The position numbers and the translations under genes were made by a program. A DNA stretch of 64,000 nt, taken from an uncultured Lachnospiraceae bacterium (GTDB lineage Bacteria > Bacillota > Clostridia > Lachnospirales > Lachnospiraceae). The notes beneath the pieces were generated by a model. That model searched no databases, was not told where the DNA came from, and saw nothing but the letters and a program-made list of their open reading frames with translations. The first letter of the stretch is position 1. Each line of letters opens with the position of its first letter. The DNA is taken from the NCBI GenBank assembly GCA_944376125.1, contig CALWBQ010000044.1, forward strand, positions 1 through 64,000, in the 5' to 3' direction. Shown one piece after another: positions 1-8,225 of this stretch.

Positions 1-1
1 T

Positions 2-667
2 GCAGCGGCCAGATCGGCTGCCCTGGCGTCTGCCGACGGGGAGGCGCCGCCGGCGCCTTCCCTGGAAAATGAGGCCCCTGCCGTCTCTGCAGCCGGCGTT
101 CAGGCTGAGACAGCGGCTGCAGAAGACGGGGCGGCTGTTCCGGAGGCGGCTGCAGAAGAGAGCCTGACAGATGAGGCTGCTTTGCCCGGAGCTGCCGAGA
201 CGGATGCCGGGCCGGGAGTGGCGGCGGCAGCGTACTCAGCAGGTCCCGGGGCTGGGGCGGATGCCGCTGCGGAGACTTCGGGGGACAGCGGGAATGAATA
301 CGCCAAGTGGCAGAGGCGTTTAAATGAGCTGGACAGCCAGATTCAGACGATGAGGGACGAACAGACGGGATCTGCGGCAGTCTCCATAAAGGCTATGGCC
401 GATACGGAACTGAATTTGTGGGAAAAAGAAATGGGTTCTATTTACGGGGAAATCATGGAGCAGTTGGATGAGCTGGGGAGAGAGGAGCTGGCCCGGACAC
501 AGCGGCAGTGGATGAATGAGAGGGATGCTGCGGCTGAGAAGGTAATTCCTTCTAACAGCGGAAGTTCTATTGAGAGCGCTGAATACACGGCTTCTTTGGC
601 GGAGTCCACCAGAGCTAGAGCCTACGCGCTCCTGGAAGAATACCAGGAGTATCTGAAGCGATTGTAG
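2..667 (+). CDS. LprI-like (DUF1311) protein, C-terminal part, 5' end outside window
   Basis: The frame is open from the window edge, so the start and any signal peptide are missing. The first ~95 visible residues are low-complexity Ala/Glu/Pro/Gly with two Gly-Pro-Gly motifs (DAGPGV, SAGPGA), as in exported linker regions. The last ~120 residues form a helical domain: ADTELNLWEKEM, GEIMEQLDEL, RTQRQWMNERDAAAE. This matches the pattern of LprI/DUF1311 domains (Leu-Asn near the start, then Q-x-x-W-x-x-x-R-D), named after a mycobacterial lysozyme inhibitor. Whether this protein inhibits lysozyme is not known from sequence. A GC-rich hairpin follows the stop. Confidence 0.6.
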   Translation, partial: AAARSAALASADGEAPPAPSLENEAPAVSAAGVQAETAAAEDGAAVPEAAAEESLTDEAALPGAAETDAGPGVAAAAYSAGPGAGADAAAETSGDSGNEYAKWQRRLNELDSQIQTMRDEQTGSAAVSIKAMADTELNLWEKEMGSIYGEIMEQLDELGREELARTQRQWMNERDAAAEKVIPSNSGSSIESAEYTASLAESTRARAYALLEEYQEYLKRL

Positions 668-704
668 CTGCAGTGAATGTACTGAATATGGGGAGAGCAG
701 CAGG

Positions 705-737
705 CCGCCGTGCGGAGAGCGCACGGCGGTAACTTTT
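705..737 (+). terminator. Hairpin terminator candidate after the LprI-like gene
   Basis: A 9-bp perfect stem (705-713 with 721-729, CCGCCGTGC / GCACGGCGG) with a 7-base loop is followed by TAACTTTT. The T-tract is short and interrupted, so the terminator may be weak. It lies 37 bases after the stop codon. Confidence 0.5.
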
Positions 738-746
738 GCAGGTATT

Positions 747-794
747 GTTCAGCCATGAGGAATCATAGGATCCTATGATTCCTCATGGCTGAAC
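747..794. repeat. Perfect 48-bp palindrome without spacer
   Basis: Two 24-base arms (747-770 and 771-794) are exact reverse complements with no loop base between them; pairing ends at position 746/795. There is no T-tract on either side, so it is not a standard intrinsic terminator. It sits between the LprI-like gene and the alaS promoter. Its centre contains ATAGGATCCTAT, which shares half-sites with the 13-bp dyad at 837-849. Confidence 0.85.
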
Positions 795-821
795 TGTTAT
801 GAAATATTCCCCAAGACAGTC

Positions 822-850
822 TTGATAAATGGATTTTCCTATGATAGGAT
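822..850 (+). promoter_or_regulatory. Putative alaS promoter overlapped by a 13-bp dyad
   Basis: TTGATA (822-827), 17-base spacer, TAGGAT (845-850): a fair -35 and a weak -10. The spacer and -10 are covered by the dyad TCCTATgATAGGA (837-849), which looks like an operator and shares TCCTAT/ATAGGA with the 48-bp palindrome upstream. No T-box features are seen before alaS. Functional assignment is inference. Confidence 0.4.
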
Positions 851-925
851 ATATAGAATGTAGGGTGATTATTATCCAAAAAAGATCTGCTGAAGGCGGA
901 TCGACAGATTCGGAGGACGAAAGAA

Positions 926-3568
926 GTGCAGAAGTATGGTGTAAATGAACTGAGGAGAATGTTTCTGGAATTTTTTGAGAGCAAAGGTCATCTGGTGATG
1001 AAGAGCTTCTCCCTGGTTCCGCATAATGACAACAGTTTGCTGCTGATTAATTCCGGTATGGCACCTTTGAAGCCATATTTTACCGGGCAGGAGATTCCGC
1101 CCCGAAGAAGGGTGTGTACCTGCCAGAAGTGTATCCGTACTGGAGATATTGAAAATATTGGAAAAACTGCCCGCCACGGCACGTTTTTCGAAATGCTGGG
1201 AAATTTTTCCTTTGGCGATTATTTTAAGCATGAAGCTATCGCCTGGTCGTGGGAATTCCTGACGGAAGTGGTAGGACTTTCACCGGACCGCCTGTATCCG
1301 TCTGTGTACCTGGATGACGATGAGGCATTTGATATTTGGAATAAGGAGATCGGAATCCCGGCAGAAAGGATTTTCCGCTTTGGAAAGGAAGACAATTTTT
1401 GGGAGCACGGCTCTGGTCCCTGCGGTCCCTGCTCTGAGATCTATTATGACAGAGGGGAAAAGTACGGCTGCGGCAAGCCTGACTGTACGGTCGGCTGCGA
1501 CTGCGACCGCTACATTGAAGTGTGGAACAATGTATTCAGCCAGTTTGACAACGACGGCCACGGCCATTACAGTGAGCTGAAGCAGAAAAATATTGATACC
1601 GGCATGGGTCTGGAGCGCCTGGCAGTGGTGGTGCAGGACGTGGATTCCCTGTTTACCGTAGATACCAACAAGGCGCTGCTGGACCGGGTCTGTGAGCTGG
1701 CCCATGCAGAATACCAGAAGGACCATGAGACGGATGTGTCCCTGAGAATTGTCACCGACCATATCAAGTCCTGTACATTTATGATCTCTGACGGCATCAT
1801 GCCCTCCAACGAGGGCCGCGGCTATGTGCTCCGCCGTCTGCTCCGCCGGGCTGCCCGCCATGGAAGAAAACTGGGGATCGAAGGGGAGTTTTTGGCAAAC
1901 TTGAGCAGCACAGTTATCGCCCTCTCCAAGGATGGGTATCCGGAGTTGGAAGAGAAAAAGGCGATGATCTTTAAAGTCCTCTCAGAAGAGGAAGATAAGT
2001 TCAATAAGACTATCGACCAGGGATTGTCAATTCTGGCTGATATGGAGGAGAAGATGGCTGCGGCAGGTGAGACAACTCTGTCTGGGGCAGACGCCTTTAA
2101 GCTGTATGATACCTATGGATTCCCTGTAGATCTGACAAAGGAGATCTTGGAGGAAAAGGGTCTTGGGGTCGATGAGGACGGCTTTGCCGCTGCTATGAAA
2201 GAGCAGAAAGAGAAGGCGAGAAAGGCCAGAAAGACTACAAATTACATGGGGGCTGATGTTACTGTATACCAGTCCATTGATCCGGCGATCACCAGCACAT
2301 TTGTGGGTTATGACCGTCTGGTCCATGATTCTGACATTACAGTTCTGACCACAGAAGATGAGATCGTAGAGGCTCTCACTGACGGGCAGAGGGGAACTAT
2401 CCTGGTGGAGGAGACCCCGTTCTACGGAACGATGGGAGGCCAGCAGGGGGATACCGGCGTGATCACCAGCGGAAACGGTGAGTTCCGTGTAGAGGATACC
2501 ATTCATCTTCAGGGCGGAAAGATCGGACACGTGGGCGTGATGGTAAAGGGAATGCTGCAGAATGGGGAGACGGTGACTCTGAAAGTCTGCGAGTCTGCCC
2601 GCCGGGCCACAGAGAAAAATCACAGCGCTACCCATCTGCTTCATAAGGCGCTCCGCACAGTTCTGGGAACCCATGTTGAGCAGGCGGGATCCTATGTGGG
2701 GCCCGAAAGACTGCGTTTTGACTTCACCCATTTCTCTGCCATGACTCCCGATGAGATTAAGAGAGTGGAGGATATGGTCAATGAGGAAATCCGAGCTGCC
2801 CTCCCGGTTGTTACCCAGGAGATGAGCCTGGATGATGCAAAAAAGACAGGGGCTATGGCTCTGTTTGGAGAAAAGTACGGCGAGGTAGTTCGAGTTGTAA
2901 AAATGGGAGATTTTTCCACTGAGCTTTGCGGAGGGACCCATGTGGCAAATACCAGCTCGATTCAGGCATTTAAGATCCTCTCCGAAGCCGGGATTGCAGC
3001 AGGCGTTCGGAGAATCGAGGCGCTGACATCTGATGGGCTGATGAAATATTACCAGGAGGCAGAGACGGAACTCCACGAAGCGGCAAAGGCGGCAAAAACA
3101 ACGCCGGCCGGGCTGACTGGAAAGATTGAAAGCCTTCTGGAGGAGATTAAATCTCTCCACGCAGAGAATGAAAAACTGAAGAGCAAGCTGGCCAACGAGG
3201 CAGTGGGCGACGTTATGGATCAGGTTCAGGAGATCAAGGGAATCAAATTCCTTGGGATCAAGGTGGCTGATGTGGATATGAACGGGCTCAGAAACCTTGG
3301 CGATCAGATGAAAGACAAGATCGGAGACGGTGTGATTGTGATTGCATCGGTGGCTGACGGGAAGGTTAATCTGATGGCGACAGCCACTGACGGAGCTGTG
3401 AAGGCAGGTGCCCATGCCGGAAATCTGATTAAGGCCATTGCAGGTCTGGTCGGAGGGGGCGGCGGCGGCCGGCCATCTATGGCGCAGGCAGGCGGAAAAA
3501 ATCCGTCCGGAGTGGATGCTGCTCTGGAGGAAGCCGCAAAAGTTGTCGCAGAACAGATAAAATCATAA
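926..3568 (+). CDS. alaS: Alanyl-tRNA synthetase
   Basis: Charges tRNA-Ala with alanine in the cytoplasm and edits mischarged Ser/Gly. 880 residues, the usual full length. The N-terminal class II catalytic domain begins NELRRMFLEFFESKGH. The editing domain has the zinc/active-site motif HSATHLLH near residue 566 and CGGTH near residue 668. A coiled coil (about 735-765) leads into the C-Ala domain, which ends in the glycine-rich GGGGGGRPSMAQAGG. The start is GTG at 926, placed 8 bases after GGAGGA (912-917). It is followed by the rpsU promoter, so it is probably transcribed on its own from the promoter at 822-850. Confidence 0.97.
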   Translation: MQKYGVNELRRMFLEFFESKGHLVMKSFSLVPHNDNSLLLINSGMAPLKPYFTGQEIPPRRRVCTCQKCIRTGDIENIGKTARHGTFFEMLGNFSFGDYFKHEAIAWSWEFLTEVVGLSPDRLYPSVYLDDDEAFDIWNKEIGIPAERIFRFGKEDNFWEHGSGPCGPCSEIYYDRGEKYGCGKPDCTVGCDCDRYIEVWNNVFSQFDNDGHGHYSELKQKNIDTGMGLERLAVVVQDVDSLFTVDTNKALLDRVCELAHAEYQKDHETDVSLRIVTDHIKSCTFMISDGIMPSNEGRGYVLRRLLRRAARHGRKLGIEGEFLANLSSTVIALSKDGYPELEEKKAMIFKVLSEEEDKFNKTIDQGLSILADMEEKMAAAGETTLSGADAFKLYDTYGFPVDLTKEILEEKGLGVDEDGFAAAMKEQKEKARKARKTTNYMGADVTVYQSIDPAITSTFVGYDRLVHDSDITVLTTEDEIVEALTDGQRGTILVEETPFYGTMGGQQGDTGVITSGNGEFRVEDTIHLQGGKIGHVGVMVKGMLQNGETVTLKVCESARRATEKNHSATHLLHKALRTVLGTHVEQAGSYVGPERLRFDFTHFSAMTPDEIKRVEDMVNEEIRAALPVVTQEMSLDDAKKTGAMALFGEKYGEVVRVVKMGDFSTELCGGTHVANTSSIQAFKILSEAGIAAGVRRIEALTSDGLMKYYQEAETELHEAAKAAKTTPAGLTGKIESLLEEIKSLHAENEKLKSKLANEAVGDVMDQVQEIKGIKFLGIKVADVDMNGLRNLGDQMKDKIGDGVIVIASVADGKVNLMATATDGAVKAGAHAGNLIKAIAGLVGGGGGGRPSMAQAGGKNPSGVDAALEEAAKVVAEQIKS

Positions 3569-3575
3569 AATCTTC

Positions 3576-3603
3576 TTGACGTATGGCAAATTTATGATAT
3601 AAT
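3576..3603 (+). promoter_or_regulatory. rpsU promoter
   Basis: TTGACG (3576-3581), 16-base spacer, TATAAT (3598-3603): a near-consensus housekeeping promoter just after the alaS stop, pointing into the rpsU leader. Confidence 0.8.
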
Positions 3604-3628
3604 CAAGGAAGTGCGATAAATACCCATA

Positions 3629-3670
3629 CAGTTGTATTGTGCACAATTACACAACTGGAGGGAGGTTAGG
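3629..3670 (+). promoter_or_regulatory. rpsU 5'-leader hairpin next to the ribosome binding site
   Basis: CAGTTGT (3629-3635) pairs with ACAACTG (3651-3657). Inside, ATTGTGCACAAT (3636-3647) is itself a perfect palindrome. The stem is directly followed by the purine-rich GGAGGGAGGTTAGG (3658-3670). A folded leader touching the Shine-Dalgarno region could tune S21 translation; this is inference. Confidence 0.45.
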
Positions 3671-3679
3671 TGTGAGGCT

Positions 3680-3856
3680 ATGTCAAACGTAATTGTTAAA
3701 GATAACGAGAGCTTAGACAGCGCTTTACGCAGATTCAAAAGAAACTGCGCGAAGGCTGGCATTCAGCAGGAAATTCGTAAAAGAGAGCATTACGAGAAAC
3801 CAAGCGTAAGACGTAAGAAAAAGTCTGAAGCTGCTAGAAAGCGTAAGTATAACTAA
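3680..3856 (+). CDS. rpsU: Small ribosomal subunit protein bS21
   Basis: 58 residues, the normal bS21 length. It begins [19 protein letters not shown] and ends in a basic tail ([15 protein letters not shown]). bS21 sits on the 30S platform near the 3' end of 16S rRNA and assists initiation. I chose ATG 3680 because it gives the family-typical N-terminus; an upstream in-frame extension has no similarity. The best Shine-Dalgarno (GGAGG, 3661-3665) is about 14 bases away, which is long, and a second GAGG lies right against the ATG. The gene has its own promoter and a terminator, but yqfC follows closely. Confidence 0.95.
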   Translation: MSNVIVKDNESLDSALRRFKRNCAKAGIQQEIRKREHYEKPSVRRKKKSEAARKRKYN

Positions 3857-3871
3857 GCAAATCAGGAGTTA

Positions 3872-3919
3872 AGCCGTTGCAGTATGGTGCGTATATGAGC
3901 CGTGCTGCAGCGGCTTTTT
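3872..3919 (+). terminator. rpsU terminator
   Basis: AGCCGTTGCAG (3872-3882) pairs with CTGCAGCGGCT (3905-3915, one G-U pair) across a 22-base loop, followed by TTTTT. The sporulation gene yqfC lies just beyond, so readthrough or a separate promoter is needed there. Confidence 0.75.
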
Positions 3920-4009
3920 ACTGTAAGGGGACGCCAATCTGTGATTCCTTGGAATGGGGCAGGAGCCGCCTGCATATAATGAAAAGAAACCAGGGCGGGA
4001 TGTGGGCGG

Positions 4010-4276
4010 ATGCTGAAATCTTCGAAAGAGCTGCTGGTGACATCCCTGAAATTTCCCGGCGATGTTCTCCTGGGGGAGATGCTTCTCTCATTTTCTGGAA
4101 GGGGAAGCCTGCTGGTAGAAAATTACCGGACGATTGTTTTATACAGTGATACGCTGATCAAGCTCCAGGGAAAGAACTACTGTCTTCTGATTCACGGAAC
4201 CAGGCTTTCCATAGAGTATTACAATCAGGAGGAGATGAAAATTGCCGGGCAGATCCAGTCGGTAGAATTTAAGTAA
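4010..4276 (+). CDS. yqfC: Sporulation protein YqfC family
   Basis: 88 residues with the YqfC pattern: LKFPGDVLLGEMLLSFSG, VENYRTIVLYSDTLIKLQ, LLIHGTRLSIEYYNQEEMKI. YqfC is a small conserved protein of endospore formers, in Bacillus under mother-cell sporulation control; its biochemistry is unknown. An in-frame stop at 3980 and no other good start make ATG 4010 the only choice; the ribosome binding site is poor (GGGCGG directly upstream). yqfD follows after 27 bases, the conserved neighbour order. Confidence 0.8.
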   Translation: MLKSSKELLVTSLKFPGDVLLGEMLLSFSGRGSLLVENYRTIVLYSDTLIKLQGKNYCLLIHGTRLSIEYYNQEEMKIAGQIQSVEFK

Positions 4277-4303
4277 ATATTCTCATGTAAGAGGGGAAGT
4301 GGG

Positions 4304-5503
4304 ATGATTCTCAAGCTGATCCATTGGTTACAGGGGATTGTGCAGTTAGAAATAAAAGGATTTTCTCCGGAGCGCTTTTTCAATCTCTGCAGTCTGAACG
4401 GAATTGAGATATGGGATCTGATTTATGAAAATGGAAGATGCCGTTTGTCTATGATCCTGCCGGATTTCTGGAAAATACGGGCTTTTGCGAGAAAGTCCGG
4501 TGTCAGGGTGAAAGTGGCAGGGCGGCAGGGACTTCCTTTTTTTGTGCAAAGGAACAGAAAAAGGAAACTATATTTTCTGGGGACAGCATCATTTTTCGCG
4601 CTGCTTTATGGATTGTCTCTTTTTATTTGGGATATCTCATTTTCTGGGAATTACCGCTATACAGAGGATACTCTTGGAGCTTTTTTAGAGGAAAGAGGGA
4701 TCGCCTGCGGCGTGAAAAAAAATCAGGTAGACTGTGAAGAGCTGGAAGCAGCACTCCGGTCAGGGTTCCCGGAGATCACATGGGTGTCTGCCCGGGTTTC
4801 CGGTACCAGACTGTATATTCAGATTAAGGAGAATGAGGTGCTGTCGAAAATTGAGGAGCAGGCCCGGCAGCCTTGCAATATCGTCGCAGACTTTTCCGGC
4901 ACGATTACGGAAATGATTGTCCGATCTGGAGTGCCTATGGTCTCTGTGGGGGATACGGTAGAGGAAGGCCAGCTCCTGGTCAGCGGATTCGTTCCAGTGA
5001 CGAATGATGCAGATGAAGTGGTAAAGACCAATTTGGTCCAGGCAGACGCGGATATTACGGCTAGGAGCAGCGGCTCTTACTGTCAGTCTTTTCCGCTGCT
5101 TCATTCTGTGACCGTGGATACGGGGAATGAAAGAGCAGGATTCTTTATTCGCATCGGCCCCTTTTTGGCGCGATTTCTCCTGCCGTCCAGGGAGGGCTGT
5201 ACTTGGAGAACCTCTTTTCAGGAGCATCAGCTCAGTTTGTTTGGGGATTTTTGCCTGCCAGTGTGGTGGGGGAGAATCCGCTCTTCTCAGTGCATTTCCT
5301 ATGAAAGATCTTATACGGAGAGGGAGCTGGAAGAAAAAGCCCAGGCAATTCATCAGACTTATCTGAAAAATTTATCGGAAAAGGGGGTACACATTATTGA
5401 AAATAATGTTAAAATATTAAAAGATGCGTCTCTGTGCCATGTGGAAGGAAACTTTGTCGGAGAGGGACCTGTTGGAAGAGCAGAGGCCATTGCTGGCGAG
5501 TAA
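4304..5503 (+). CDS. yqfD: Sporulation protein YqfD
   Basis: 399 residues. The N-terminal cytoplasmic part (IQLEIKGFSPERFFNLC-like) is followed by one membrane segment at about residues 88-108 (LYFLGTASFFALLYGLSLF), then a large domain with the conserved segments GIACGVKKNQVD, EITWVSARVSGTRLYIQI and VSVGDTVEEGQLLVSG. It is made during sporulation in relatives and is thought to act at the forespore membrane; no enzyme activity is known. The Shine-Dalgarno GAGGGGAAG is well placed. Part of yqfC-yqfD-phoH-ybeY. Confidence 0.88.
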   Translation: MILKLIHWLQGIVQLEIKGFSPERFFNLCSLNGIEIWDLIYENGRCRLSMILPDFWKIRAFARKSGVRVKVAGRQGLPFFVQRNRKRKLYFLGTASFFALLYGLSLFIWDISFSGNYRYTEDTLGAFLEERGIACGVKKNQVDCEELEAALRSGFPEITWVSARVSGTRLYIQIKENEVLSKIEEQARQPCNIVADFSGTITEMIVRSGVPMVSVGDTVEEGQLLVSGFVPVTNDADEVVKTNLVQADADITARSSGSYCQSFPLLHSVTVDTGNERAGFFIRIGPFLARFLLPSREGCTWRTSFQEHQLSLFGDFCLPVWWGRIRSSQCISYERSYTERELEEKAQAIHQTYLKNLSEKGVHIIENNVKILKDASLCHVEGNFVGEGPVGRAEAIAGE

Positions 5504-5522
5504 AGGAGTATGATAGACAGAC

Positions 5523-6536
5523 ATGAGTATAATGGATACGATGATTGACATCCCCGCCGAGCACGAGAGAAATGTGTGCGGCCAGTTTGACGCTTACCTG
5601 AAAAAAATTGAAAAGACTCTCCATGTGACGATGGTTGCAAGGGATGGTGCCATCAAGCTGATCGGCCCGGAGGAGAAAGTTCTTCAGGCGAAAGCGGTGT
5701 TCAATGACCTGATTGAACTTTCGAAGCGGGGCAATGCCATTACGGAACAGAATGTAGATTACGCTCTGGCGTTGTCTTTTTCAGAGAACAGCCATAAAAT
5801 TTTGGAGATTGACCAGGATATTATCTGCAGGACCGTAGCTGGACGGCCGGTGAAGCCAAAGACTGTGGGACAGAAGGAATATGTGGATCAGATCAGAAAA
5901 AAGATGATCGTGTTTGGGATTGGCCCTGCCGGGACTGGAAAAACCTATCTGGCTATGGCCATGGCGATCCAGGCATTTAAAAACGGTGAGGTCAACCGGA
6001 TTATTTTGACGAGACCTGCCATTGAAGCGGGGGAGAAACTGGGGTTCCTGCCGGGGGATCTTCAGAGCAAGATTGATCCCTATCTGAGGCCGCTCTACGA
6101 TGCTCTGTACCAGATCATGGGGGCAGACAGCTACCTTCACAATGCGGAGAAGGGCCTGATCGAGGTGGCTCCTCTGGCTTACATGAGAGGCCGGACGCTG
6201 GACAATGCCTATATTATTCTGGATGAGGCCCAGAATACTACTCCGGCTCAGATGAAAATGTTCCTGACTAGAATCGGTTTCGGATCGAAAGTGATCGTTA
6301 CTGGAGATCAGACCCAGAAAGACCTTCCGGCCGGGACTGTCTCTGGATTGGATATGGCTATTCGGATTCTAAAAAAGATTGACGAGATTGGATTCTGCTA
6401 CCTGACGAACAGCGATGTGGTTCGCCACCCGCTGGTTCAGAAAATTGTCCAGGCGTATGATGATTATGAAGCAAACAATACAGCAAAAGAAAAAACGGTC
6501 AGAGGAAAGGGATACCGGGGGAGGAACAGCCAATGA
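5523..6536 (+). CDS. phoH: PhoH-like P-loop ATPase
   Basis: 337 residues. Walker A GPAGTGKT at about 137-144 and Walker B YIILDEAQ at about 229-236, followed by VTGDQTQKDLP (sensor region). PhoH family proteins are ATPases linked to RNA metabolism and ribosome or rRNA processing, and they are very often fused or adjacent to ybeY, as here: the stop overlaps the ybeY start by four bases (ATGA). The AAAGGAG lies about 14 bases before ATG 5523; the in-frame ATG at 5532 is an alternative start. Confidence 0.93.
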   Translation: MSIMDTMIDIPAEHERNVCGQFDAYLKKIEKTLHVTMVARDGAIKLIGPEEKVLQAKAVFNDLIELSKRGNAITEQNVDYALALSFSENSHKILEIDQDIICRTVAGRPVKPKTVGQKEYVDQIRKKMIVFGIGPAGTGKTYLAMAMAIQAFKNGEVNRIILTRPAIEAGEKLGFLPGDLQSKIDPYLRPLYDALYQIMGADSYLHNAEKGLIEVAPLAYMRGRTLDNAYIILDEAQNTTPAQMKMFLTRIGFGSKVIVTGDQTQKDLPAGTVSGLDMAIRILKKIDEIGFCYLTNSDVVRHPLVQKIVQAYDDYEANNTAKEKTVRGKGYRGRNSQ

Positions 6537-7030
6537 CGGTAAATATTGAGTATGAGGCGGAAAAAAAACTGGGTGTTGATTACGATTCTATTATCCGACA
6601 GGTGGTAGAAGAAGCTCTGGACTATGAGGGGTGCCCCTACGAGGCCGAGGTCAGTGTCCTGCTGACGGGTAATGATCAAATCCAGGAGCTGAACCGCGAA
6701 TACAGGGAAATTGACCGGCCCACTGACGTTCTGTCATTTCCTATGATAGAGTTTCAGCATCCGTCTGATTTTTCCAGGGTGGAGGAAGAGTTCTGCGACT
6801 GCTTTAATCCGGAGACAGGAGAGCTGCTTTTGGGGGATATTATTCTGTCAGTGGATAAGATTGAGGAGCAGGCGGCTGCCTATGGTCATTCCCGAGAGCG
6901 GGAGCTGGCCTTTCTGGTGGCCCACAGTATGCTCCACCTCTGCGGGTACGACCATATGGAAGAGGATGAGCGGATCGTCATGGAGAAGAAGCAGGAGGAG
7001 ATCCTGCAGAGAAGGGGGTACGTAAGATAA
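6533..7030 (+). CDS. ybeY: Endoribonuclease YbeY (rRNA maturation)
   Basis: 165 residues. The zinc-binding motif H131-x3-H135-x5-H141 (HSMLHLCGYDH) and the preceding R-x-T-DVLSFP are intact. YbeY is a metallo-RNase needed for 16S 3'-end maturation and ribosome quality control. Translation is probably coupled to phoH through a four-base overlap; the next gene starts immediately after its stop. Confidence 0.95.
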   Translation: MTVNIEYEAEKKLGVDYDSIIRQVVEEALDYEGCPYEAEVSVLLTGNDQIQELNREYREIDRPTDVLSFPMIEFQHPSDFSRVEEEFCDCFNPETGELLLGDIILSVDKIEEQAAAYGHSRERELAFLVAHSMLHLCGYDHMEEDERIVMEKKQEEILQRRGYVR

Positions 7031-8197
7031 GTGAAAGGCTTATGGGGCAAAACATGGGGAAGGGTTCTGGCGGCGGCAGTATGTATTCTGGTGCTCTCAG
7101 GATGCCAAAAAGGACAGGTGGATGCTTATGCGACCCTGCCGACAGCTGAGGAGAATCAGACAGAAACAGAACCTGCTGAGACGACGAGGCCCGTGATCGA
7201 GATCAGCCAAGAGTCTGAGGAGATTCAGGAGGGGGAGCCGGAATATTACACGCCTGAAGAGCGGGTGGAAGAGGATGGCAAGATCCGCAGTTACCTGACG
7301 GGCGAGATGGTGGATGCCGCGATTGGGAACCGCCGCCCTCTGGCTGTAATGATGAGCAATGATAAACAGGCGCTGCCTCAGTACGGAATCAACCGGGCTG
7401 GGGTAGTCTACGAGGCTCCGGTTGAGGGGAACATGAACCGGTATATGGCTCTGATTGAGGAGTTTGATGATTTGGACAGAATCGGCTCTGTCCGATCTGC
7501 CAGAACATATTACATCTATTTTGCCAGGGAATTCGAGGCAATTTTTGCCCATTACGGACAGAGCACATTTGCCAGGCCGTATCTGAAAAACGTCGCTGGG
7601 ATCAACGGGATTGAGGGTGCAGGGAGTGCTGCCTTTTATAGGAGCAGTGACCGGAAGGCGCCCCACAATGCCTATACCAGCGGAGACGGTGTGAAGAAAG
7701 CTGCGGAGAGTCTGGGGTATACCTGGGAATACCCGCAAGAGTATCAGGGCCACTATCGTTTTGCCAAGGGGACAGTTACTTTGGAAGAAAGGCCGGGGGT
7801 TATGGATGCGGCTGCCGTAGATCCTGGATACAAGCTGAATAAAGCCCGCTTCGTGTACAATGAAGCTGACGGATTATATCACCGATATCAGTATGGAGAT
7901 GTCCATATGGGAGATGAGGGACCGATTGCGGTAAAAAATATTCTGGTTCAATGGTGTGCCTGGGGGCACTATGCTACGACGGAATACCTGAATATTGATG
8001 TCCATACCGGTTCCGGCGGGTACTACATAACCAACGGGAAGGCAATTCCCATCACCTGGGAAAAAGATGGGAAATTCGGCGTCACCCGCTACTACGATGC
8101 AAACCATGAGGAAATTACCCTAAATCCAGGAAAAACATGGGTGTGTATTATCGCGACGACGGATGCTGGACAGGCCGTCAAGATAGAAGGCTTATAA
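7031..8197 (+). CDS. DUF3048 lipoprotein (YerB-like)
   Basis: 388 residues starting at GTG, directly abutting the ybeY stop. A signal peptide with lipobox LVLSGC places Cys25 as the lipidated residue, so it is anchored outside the membrane. A Thr/Glu-rich linker follows (about 30-85). The rest matches DUF3048: NRRPLAVMMSNDKQALPQYGINRAGVVYEAPVEG-type sequence, DRIGSVRSARTYY, and a C-terminal part ending LNPGKTWVCIIATT. B. subtilis YerB is the named relative; its function is unknown. Confidence 0.85.
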   Translation: MKGLWGKTWGRVLAAAVCILVLSGCQKGQVDAYATLPTAEENQTETEPAETTRPVIEISQESEEIQEGEPEYYTPEERVEEDGKIRSYLTGEMVDAAIGNRRPLAVMMSNDKQALPQYGINRAGVVYEAPVEGNMNRYMALIEEFDDLDRIGSVRSARTYYIYFAREFEAIFAHYGQSTFARPYLKNVAGINGIEGAGSAAFYRSSDRKAPHNAYTSGDGVKKAAESLGYTWEYPQEYQGHYRFAKGTVTLEERPGVMDAAAVDPGYKLNKARFVYNEADGLYHRYQYGDVHMGDEGPIAVKNILVQWCAWGHYATTEYLNIDVHTGSGGYYITNGKAIPITWEKDGKFGVTRYYDANHEEITLNPGKTWVCIIATTDAGQAVKIEGL

Positions 8198-8225
8198 AAA
8201 ACAATTAGAAAGAGATTAAAACGAT

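Noticed and set aside
668..925. T-box riboswitch before alaS
   Set aside because: Expected in many Firmicutes, but no TGGNACCGCG-type antiterminator sequence, specifier hairpin or terminator with T-tract is present.
2027..3415. Long open frame antisense to alaS
   Set aside because: No family-like sequence, no ribosome site; it mirrors the codon pattern of alaS.
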